NCBI GenBank assembly: GCA_964020155.1
Contig: OZ026560.1
Location: 643,501 to 707,500, forward strand
Length of the DNA: 64,000 bases
Source of the DNA: Chondrilla cf. caribensis
Lineage: Eukaryota; Porifera; Demospongiae; Chondrillida; Chondrillidae
Direction of reading: 5' to 3'
Shown: piece by piece, positions 42,249-64,000 of the stretch
Position numbering within the stretch: position 1 is the stretch's first letter
Layout of the letters: each line of letters starts with the position of its first letter
Made by a program: the position numbers and the translations under genes
Notes under the pieces: generated by a model
Told to the model about the DNA's origin: nothing
What the model saw: only the letters and a program-made list of their open reading frames with translations
Database searches by the model: none

Positions 42249-43216
42249 AGCCGGCCTTAACTGAAACATACTAGCTTGTGTGTAGAGCATGGCATTGCTT
42301 ATAATGTACACAATGTCATAGATGTTCATGCACCTTTGTTGAGAAATAGTAAGAGTTTAATTTAGTTTTAACGAACAAATTATACATTTTGTGTTCAAAA
42401 GTTTATTCTTCATCCTTGTCAGTTACAACCACCTTTTGATATTTGTACACTGTTGTACTGTTAGTGGATCCCGCATACCAAGAATAATGATCAGTGAGTT
42501 CCAATCGCAGTTGAAAATAATATATAATGTCTTGACTATGATAGAATCCTACTATGCTGTTATTCTGATAGACGTGTTAGTCAGTTATACAAACAGCTGT
42601 ATATGGTGCATGTATCAATATCATTGCATTTATGTTGGATTTTAGCACACTAATTATGGTCTAGAGAGTTCTAATTCCGAAGTTGTCTAAGCTACAAAGA
42701 TGTTAGCATGAGTTGAGGAAGTTATGGTTCTTACTGATCCTATGAATGAAGCTATATTATTAGTTTCCACATAAGAAGGAATTAGAACTTATATATGCAA
42801 TTATCACTTGACCTATAACTATAGGTCTCATGTGCTGAGATACAGCTGCAATTTGAGCTCAACACCATGTATATAGGAGTCAAGCTCCAGTTGTTACACA
42901 CCTATTGTGCGTGATTTTGAATGGAATTTGCTATTTTTAATACCTTAAAACGTGTGGTAGGCATAATAAACAAACGATTTTATACCAACTGCGGCTGTAC
43001 CAACAATTGATTGGCTAGTTTGACTATCACATTTCAATGGCTGATGTATCGAAGATGAGAAGCTGTATTGGAACGAGTGTCAGTTGATTACGTGCCTGTG
43101 ACGTCACAGTGAGTCGGCCTGTTGCCTGAAGCCAACTTCAGCCCACAAGATTCACTCATGCACGGTAGATTGTTTACATATGCAAATTTACAAGGTGTAG
43201 CGTGGGAACGAGTAAA
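42249..43216. other. C-D spacer
   Basis: The first part resembles the 3' flank of D (shared CACTGTTGTACTGTT and ACCACCTTTTGA words). The last 150 bp resemble the leaders of B and C and contain TGACGTCA at 43099-43106 and ACAAGGTGTAGCGTGGGA just before the ATG. No additional gene. Confidence 0.6.
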
Positions 43217-45746
43217 ATGTCGTTTGATCTTGAAGAAATCCAGAAACCGTCCCTTATCCGGAATCCACGGACCGTACCAGCCGAGTTTCTGAAACCGGGA
43301 CCAGTGAAAGTCATCTTCTTAGGAGTGAGTGTGGTGATTTAGACGTTATAAATAACGCTGCTAGATGACGTTCACGTACCCCGAAGGCTCAACCTATAGC
43401 ACGCAGTTGCGAATCATGATAACAGACGCATGGCAATGTGGCCCGGAAGAACCTACAGCCCGACCACTACAGGTGTTCGTGTCAGGGTTGCTAGGTCACG
43501 GACGTTTATGGTATTTGCTTTTGTGAGGGCTGTTGTCCCAGAAACGTTTTGTAGTCGGAATGTAATGGGCGTTGGCCTGTGGTGTTCAACGGTTATTGTG
43601 AAAATATAGTGTTAGCCTATATACGTACCATTTGTATACAATGGGCAACACCACTGCAGTTACTAAGGTGTTTAGTATGACCATTGTTGAACTTGAAATA
43701 CACTATAGCTCACTCAATATTATTGTATCCGTACTATCAGTTTGAATCCAAGTAGTCATGTAGTCCAAAGAAATTGTCATATTTTGAGTATTATGCAAAT
43801 TCTCCATGCATGGTCATTGTTGTACAAGAAATGTATATCTAAATTTATTTTTGTTTTAGGATTCTTCTGTTGGAAAGTCTTGCATCATTAATTATTTAGT
43901 GAACTACCGTACGGTTGATCAAGGAATAGCTCAAGCTACTGTACCAGGTGGACCTAGGTGAGTACAAAAGTGTAAACCCACTAAAAACCGAGTAGACTAG
44001 GAGTAGTAGTGAAGATATCTAACGAAGTTAGTAAAAGAACTGTATACATCGACTCCTGCAAATCCACGCAGCTGTGCTGTGTGGTCTCGCCGGTGTGAGA
44101 CTGCAGTTAGCAGTACCACCGGTGTAGTATGAAAGGAGAATTGTGGAGGCTGGCTTCTGTGGTGGCTTCGTGGCTCAGTGGTTTATGACAGCTTTAGTCA
44201 GACACCCTGGGTTCGAGTCCCGCAGCTGCCGGTTTTTCGCTTTTCTCCTTTCTCTTTAGCAGGCTGAATTCCACTTAGCTTTCGTAAAAGTGTAAAGCAT
44301 TAAACTGCCATTTGATTGTGGTGGGTGAAGTATAAAAAGGATATGAAGATACAGTAACGTTCTCTCAAGACCCTCTAAAGGCCCTAGAAACAGTGATCTT
44401 TGCAGACAGACCTTGTGTACAATTGGCAGGCCTTGTCTAATAGTATATGGAAATGCATTGTTATGCTCACTGTAAACGGTGTCAGGTTCCTTAAGTGTGT
44501 GTTGTACATATACTTACTTGTGAACTGTGTTTTAAGGAGCTGATATTCTCGCACAGACCATTTGGAAGAGTACGAGTTAGTACTGGAAAAGGTGATGTAA
44601 CATTGATGTTATGGGACACTTGTGGATCTGAAAGGGTAAAAGGTTCACCACTGTATCTGATTCAGTGGAACTAGTCTACAATTAACTTGCTTTGTTGGGT
44701 TTTTTTCAATTCAGTACTTTGCTGTGGGACGCCAGTTCATGCGTGGTTCCAATGCAGTTGTCTTTGTATATGATATCTCAGAACTTGTGAGTTCTCGTGG
44801 TGATGTATAATATTTATACGTAAGTTGTCATGATGATACTGTGTTATCTTACCCTTACATATTTCACCACACCTTAGGAATCATTTGAATCCCTTTTCAA
44901 AGGAAACAGCAAGCATCGGTCCTGGCTGGACGAATTCCTTGTGCATTGGTCAGACCAAGAGATGGAGTTGCTTCCTATAGTTATCCTTGGGAACAAGGCT
45001 GATGATGAATATGAGCGTAAAAGACGCCCTGAAGTATGTGTGAGTGTGTATGAGTGCAGGTGTGTGCAAGCATGTGCAGCATGTACTGGAACTTCCACTA
45101 TGTTTTTCCATAAATTATAAGAATATTCCGTTGTATTTATTTTTCAGTTGCAAACCAACAAGGTGGAACGGAGACTAACAGAAGAGGCTGAAAGTAGAAA
45201 ACTGAAGCCATTCTTGTTTTGGGAGACCAGTGCCCTGACTGGGAAAAATCTCAATGAGGTTTCCAGAGTATTAGGTAATCTGTCAACTTTCATACGTCTC
45301 ATACATCTTTGAACCGAACTACTTCTTGGCTACAGCTATATGTAATATACGTAGTCTAAATATACTATATACCAAGCCTGACTATACATACATACCCTTA
45401 TATACTGTAGAACTTCATAAAATTTCCATTTTGTACTCATTAATATTACTCTTTCTTAAGGAGGGTTATACTTATTGGAGAACTGGTGTGCATTTGGTGA
45501 AGGGAGAAAGATGTGTTTAACCAGACTCATAATGCAGTCTATCAGCAACATACATTACCTCCCTACTGAAACCTTAAAGGAGGGTGCATGATGTCATTTT
45601 GATTTGCACATGTAGGTGAATGTTTCCCTTCCAATACTGAGTCCTGGCAAACTGGAGCTCGCTTTGATGATAGCAATGCCGTGGTTGTACACGGGGCTGA
45701 AGAAAAGAATGATGAGGGAAAAGATCACTGTATATGTAGAAAATGA
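43217..45746 (+). CDS. Rab-like small GTPase, paralog D
   Basis: Exons 43217-43324, 43860-43957, 44557-44635, 44715-44786, 44878-45033, 45148-45274, 45616-45746; 256 aa. G1 is GDSSVGKS, switch I Thr in ATVPGG, G3 is WDTCGSER (Gln to Ser), G4 is GNKADD, G5 is ETSALTG. The C terminus is CICRK where B and C have CKCRK. Very similar to B across exons and several introns, so a recent duplicate. Intron 2 carries a 309-bp tRNA-like insertion. Confidence 0.9.
43977..44285 (+). mobile_element. 309-bp insertion with tRNA-like pol III boxes
   Basis: Flanked by an 11-bp direct duplication AAAAGTGTAAA (43966-43976 and 44286-44296); paralog B has a single AAAAGTGTAAA here. Inside, 44161-44230 resembles a decayed tRNA: box A TGGCTCAGTGG (44171-44181), box B GGTTCGAGTCC (44210-44220), and ends GGTGGCT/AGCTGCC that can pair. 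No intact cloverleaf. A tRNA-derived SINE is the best guess, although the tRNA-like part lies centrally rather than at the 5' end. Confidence 0.65.
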
Positions 45747-46534
45747 AGCTAGCCGGCCTTAACCTAAACATACTAAGCTTGTGTGTATATACTCAGTTGA
45801 CCAAGTGTATTTAAGCAATGCTGCATGCATATAATATGCGCAAAGATTAGATGCTCACCTTTGCTGGGAAATGGAGTTTATTTTGGTTTTAACGAACATA
45901 TTAAATTTATTTATTTTGCAATTGTGTTTTGAAGTTTATTTTCCATCCTTGTTGTCAGTTATAATTATAACCACCTTTTGACATTTGTACACTGTTGTAC
46001 TGTTGAGTGGATCTATGATAATATGCATACCGCTACTGATGGACTAGTGAGTACTAATCTCAGTTAGAGATAACGAGGTCTTAATTTTGATTATGTGATG
46101 AAATAATATGTCTTTCCATCTTATTTCATTACTAGTTAATATTGACTTTCACCGCGAAGGTAAGTAGAAATTGAATATTGAATCCTCGAGCATTGATCTC
46201 AGTTTGCTGAAGTATGTGGTCACTACATACGGGAGTCCAGTGTCACTATGAGGGCCATATAAGCTCCAACTACTACAGAGCTCAAGATTATAGTTATTAT
46301 GTGTAAATTGCTAATTATCCATCTAAAATTTCATTTCTACTGAATCTTTGCAAAAACAATATGCAGGATTCAAATTGGATTTTGCTTACATCACTAAATT
46401 CATTTTGCTTGCACCTCCAATAACTTGAACGTGTGATAATCACAAGGAGGCAATTTGTACTTCCTAAAATTGCATGCACCAACAATCAGCTGACGAGGCG
46501 GATCCACGAGTATACGACATATCAGGAGAATGTG
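45747..46534. other. 3' flank of gene D
   Basis: Shares a block with the 3' flank of C (CACTGTTGTACTGTT near 45990). No further gene is seen. Confidence 0.5.
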
Positions 46535-47000
46535 CTTATTACCGAGCGTTAGCGAGGTTAATTGTTTCCGGTCCATAGCGAGTCGAAAGTTGGTCGCCCA
46601 CGCATCTAATTGCTTTTCGTCGGGACACTCGCGGATTTATGACCCATTTGCACTTTCTTTGTGCGCAAATTCCACGAGTTCACAACCGACTGGTCGCGAT
46701 CCGTCCCTCCCGTCGAAAGGGGGCACGGACGCGTCACAGACGGAGGTGGAAGACTTTCGTCGAGATCGGCAGCAGTTGCCGAGATACGGACAAGAATGAC
46801 ACTCACGTTTCTTTGACTCAGGGGCTGGGTGTTCCGGGTGGGGCGCCGTCGGTAAGCTTAAAACGATCATCAGGAAGGCTGTCAAAGTTTTTACGTACAG
46901 AATTTCGATTCCCCATTGCGCCGAAAGGGGGTTCGTCAATTCGTCGTTCGGGAGCTCGAATTGGTCAGCCATGGTGACGTCCATCTTGGCAGACATTTGT
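46535..47000. other. CpG-rich segment with repeat-like start
   Basis: Base composition is distinctly GC- and CpG-richer than its surroundings. It starts with GAGCGTTAGCGAGGTTAATT, as does the insertion in gene C intron 1. Open frames of 66-119 codons occur on both strands without recognisable domains. Possibly part of a mobile element, or an unrecognised exon. Confidence 0.35.
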
Positions 47001-47109
47001 ACATGACGTGGCAGTCTACGTAATCGAAAAGATGGCTAATCTACGAGTTTCCATTACTCATTTTATGGGACGATTTCTTCGTTGTAGAGACTACTGGTTC
47101 TCATGTGAA

Positions 47110-47400
47110 AGACGTCAGTCCAAAGGGCTTTGGATCAGGTAAAATGAACCGACCTACTGGCCATTTGTGACATCCGCATAGCGTCATACTCGCTCTGTAG
47201 TAAGGCATAAATAGCGGTAGGGTCAGATCTTGGATCCTTTTCTGAACCAAATATTATAGGTCAAAAAGGATCCCAGATCTAACCCCAATTCTAATTCTAC
47301 CTACTACCACTAATCCGATGTCATCAATTCATATGGCCAGTGGGTCCGTTAACTTCTTTTACCTGATCCCTAAAGACTTTTGTCCTCATTGTGAGATGAC
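47110..47400. mobile_element. Long inverted-repeat (foldback) element
   Basis: Outer arms GGATCAGGTAAAA...ACTGGCCA (47131-47162) and TGGCCAGTGGG...TTTTACCTGATCC (47335-47372) are reverse complements. An inner pair AGATCTTGGATCC / GGATCCCAGATCT lies between them. The whole segment could fold on itself. No ORF. Confidence 0.7.
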
Positions 47401-47949
47401 TGTTCTTGCTATCAAGCACTTTGCAGTGTTGTGCAACAGCTGTAGCTCTTGGTATATATCACATCAAATGTATAAATATGTCTGAACGTACATACCACAC
47501 CTTAACAAACACACAATAATACACTGAACACACTTCAATCAACCACAATAGAAACACAAACACAGTTAATGCACTGTGAGAGTCGAGCTATCTCAGAACA
47601 ATTACAAATGGAATCATGCATGCATCCAAACATCATGCACAAGTAAACACATTGTCAAGTAAAAGTTGTGTAAACATACTGTAATGAGTATGTTCCATAA
47701 CCAATTAGTGGAACAATAATTTTGCACAAGTTGTCAAGAAATGTGGCTATGCCTCACGTTACAAATCATGCAAAAGATGTAACCGTGACAAAGGTTCTCC
47801 AAAAATAGTACTCCCAATGAAACAATATGAACCTGGATCAGTACTAGAATGATTACACGACTTGAATCACAAATTGGAGAATGTTAATAGTCTGAGCATT
47901 ACCGCTTAATATGTGAATTACCAAAAGCAAGGTGATCAATGTGGATATA

Positions 47950-48256
47950 AAGGTCATGTATAGTTATCACACGATGTGCGGTCACTATACTTGATAAAAT
48001 ATACCACCAAATATAAATAATTTACCCATATATTCTATATTTTTGCAACAAACACCAAATTTGAAAATAGCATGTAACTTTTCAAAGAATCCACCAGTAT
48101 GAACCATTACAGGTCATGTATAGTAAGCATATCACATGTGCAGTCACGATACTTGATAAACTACCACGAAACGAATAATTTACCTATATTCTACATTTTT
48201 GCAACAAACAGCAAAATAGCATGCAACTTTTCAAAGAATTAACCAGTATGAAACTA
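47950..48256. repeat. Tandem duplication of about 155 bp
   Basis: Two diverged copies (about 47957-48108 and 48111-48255) share AGGTCATGTATAGT, ATACTTGATAAA, TTTTTGCAACAAACA and AACTTTTCAAAGAAT. Downstream, to 48793, only AT-rich sequence and the leader of gene E are seen. Confidence 0.85.
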
Positions 48257-48793
48257 GTGTTACAGCCAATTACAATTGTCACCAAATACTCAAACCTGCC
48301 AGCACCATTTGACCTTTTTGCCAGCAGTCTCCATCATTCTACCATTGCTGACCTCTCACAAGAAGATATAACACAGGAGTCTTAACTTCTATCTAAGCCA
48401 TTCACCTCGACATACAGAAGTACACTAATTGGAGTGCATCATGAAATTTAACTATTATCTTATAATACACACATACTTTGCCTGTTTCATTCAAGTTGAT
48501 CTAATTCTTTTTATTCCTGTTATGATTCAATCTATATATATATTATCATTTGAATTTCAAAACAATTTCACTAATCATGAATACTCCCCACAATGTGCGG
48601 AGTATTCCTGTGATAATTCAATCTATCCATGTGATCTCATGATCAATTTCAAAAACAAAAATATATTAATACAGCAAAATACGGACATATTCTACTTCAC
48701 GTAGCGAGGTCCTGAACCACGTTCACACCTAGTTTACACTGTAGTACTTACGTAATTTGGGGTATATTATGCGTATACGAAGACACTGACAAG

Positions 48794-52092
<3,299 letters not shown>

Positions 52093-52301
52093 AATAGAGT
52101 CAATTTCAATGAAATATATACCTTGTGTGTGTGAATCAATCTTGTTTGTACATTTTTATAGAGAACATATATTATTTGTATGTATAATAGAAGTTTATGC
52201 CCCTAATGAGATGTCACTTTTGTTTTGACATGCATGTGTTTGGGAATTTCATGTTTCATCCTTGCTGTTAGTTTGTTGTTAGTTTCACATGTCTGTAATG
52301 A

Positions 52302-52389
52302 TACCGTAGGGCGGGAAATTTTTGTGAGGTTTTATTTTCGCGTTATTCGCGATCGATCGAAATACGCAAAAATTTCCCGCTCTACAGTA
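52302..52389. mobile_element. Inverted-repeat element family T2, copy 2
   Basis: An 88-bp near-palindrome with ends TACCGTAGGGCGGGAAATTT and AAATTTCCCGCTCTACAGTA. Same end sequence as 32506-32709. Confidence 0.75.
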
Positions 52390-52447
52390 TCTGAATGTTG
52401 CATCAGTGTTAGTGCTTCAACCTGGTATATAGATGTCCTATAGGTTA

Positions 52448-52557
52448 TGCATTGTGTTGTGTGTTTGTTTGCAACAGAAGCCTTTCAACCATGTTTGTTT
52501 ACAATAGAAGCCTTTCAACAATGTTTGTTTACAATAGAAGCCTTTCAGTCATGTTAA
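52448..52557. repeat. Threefold 32-bp repeat
   Basis: Three copies of a unit containing ACAATAGAAGCCTTTCAA and CATGTTTGTTT in the E-F spacer. The remaining spacer (52558-53035) shows no gene I can support. Confidence 0.85.
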
Positions 52558-53035
52558 GCATGGGGGAGAATCTTAAGCGTGTGAATCTACATGGAAGTAT
52601 TTTGAAGGTTCCGTTTTGAACTCAATTTTACCTCTGTGATAATTGTTTGGGAATGCTGGAGGGGAGGAGGTGAAATTCTCAGTGACTGCAGCTGATTGGC
52701 AAAACAGGTTATTGATCATTTCTTTTGATAACAAAAAAGACTTGATATATTATGCTCCAAAGTGCCAAACTGTCCCGCATCGAGACAAATATATTACTTA
52801 ATGCTTTGCAATATGAAGAGATCCAGAGGGCATGGATGTTGTATTGTACCACGTATAGTGGAAACTATACTAAACACGTTCATACGCGGTGTTCGCATCA
52901 TTGTATCGAAAAGGAATGCACTTTATTATCCTCGCGTATCCAGCCCATTTCCGACTTCCTCTTGCTGTTTTTTCTCGAACACAATGGAGGGGAAATGAAT
53001 ATGAGTCTGGCTAAGCAAGACCATAATCATAGAAA

Positions 53036-58851
<5,816 letters not shown>

Positions 58852-59477
58852 CGTGGTGGTACACCAGTAAAGTACTACACATAGTGTGGTAGTGACCAAT
58901 CTATATCTATTTGCATGTGCACATTGATGCATGTTCCTGCATGTTGACAGTTTTATGTGCCTGTGCTGTATTGTTTAATATTGTTCATTTAGGGTTGTAC
59001 TAATCTGTGCTTTTATGTCTGTTGTATCATGCGCTTTTTAAGGAGACAGCGAAAATATTTCGCATATTATTATGATAATAATATATTTATGTTGCAAGTT
59101 AATGATTGAGATTTTGTTTGTGAAAACGGAATCTAGTAATATTGGGCACTTTTGTAGACGATTTCATAAGAGTAAGACCTACTGGCCGTGCATTTGTGCA
59201 TTGTGCCAGCCTCTGACACCTTGGAAGCTCCCTTGGACCTAAATCATTCTCCCTTGCTATCAGCTATCCACATGTACAACCTGTCATATTCCCTAGCTAT
59301 AAGTACTTACTTTCTATAATACACACCGTATGTCTACATCAAGTAAGGCGTCATTCGTACCTCCCCGAGTGTTGTGTACGAAGGTCTATGATTCTACGTA
59401 CAGTTCATCTAATGCCTGTTATTCGAATAAGGTCATGGAGCACGTGATCCGTATTGAAAGGTCAGGAAAGCAAAAAA
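58852..59477. other. F-HSD17B4 spacer
   Basis: 3' UTR of gene F and the promoter/leader of the next gene. No repeat or other gene is evident. Confidence 0.5.

Positions 59478-64000
<4,523 letters not shown>

Noticed and set aside
44161..44230. Functional tRNA gene
   Set aside because: Box A and box B words and a pairable acceptor stem are present, but the D and anticodon stems do not form, and it lies inside an insertion with a target duplication.
46530..46996. Open frames of 66-119 codons on both strands in a CpG-rich segment
   Set aside because: No domain is recognisable and several frames overlap. The segment starts like a dispersed repeat, so element DNA is a simpler reading.

Overview
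The window is nuclear DNA from a multicellular animal. It has short multi-exon genes with GT-AG introns, conserved metazoan proteins (Cactin, peroxisomal multifunctional enzyme type 2), a non-LTR retrotransposon, small inverted-repeat transposons and very abundant (CA/TG)n microsatellites. Intron-rich compact genes, a tyrosine-tailed receptor and expanded small GTPases would fit a marine invertebrate, possibly a sponge. That placement is inference from general character, not from a diagnostic gene.

Layout. 1-10080: two tandem satellite arrays, which I read as diverged and oppositely oriented descendants of one monomer of about 190-205 bp. 10454-18133 (minus): a complete Cactin gene of 21 exons, 659 aa, every splice phase closing. 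18217-18404 (plus): a decayed THAP-domain reading frame, head-to-head with Cactin. 19614-23883 (minus): a 3-exon, 644-aa single-pass receptor with a tyrosine-rich tail and no kinase. 24.1-29.0 kb: gene-poor and repeat-rich, with an 880-bp polypurine tract and large TG arrays.

29089-58851 (plus): six tandem Rab-like small-GTPase genes, called A-F here, of 248-259 aa, each with 7 coding exons at matching positions (6 in C). F keeps all canonical GTPase motifs. A-E have replaced the catalytic switch II glutamine by Ser (A, B, D, E) or Leu (C), and A has also lost the G4 lysine. Paralogous introns act as filled/empty site pairs: they date a LINE in B, a tRNA-like insertion in D, and a foldback element plus a lost intron in C. 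59478-64000 (plus): the first 13 exons of HSD17B4/MFE-2, truncated by the window edge.

The strongest candidate for something undescribed is the A-F GTPase array, with its apparently GTP-locked or low-hydrolysis members. Next are the receptor with its many-tyrosine tail, the palindrome-bearing inverted satellite pair, and the repeated association of microsatellites or tandem duplications with 5' splice sites. All exon models come from reading splice signals and homology by eye; there is no transcript support here.
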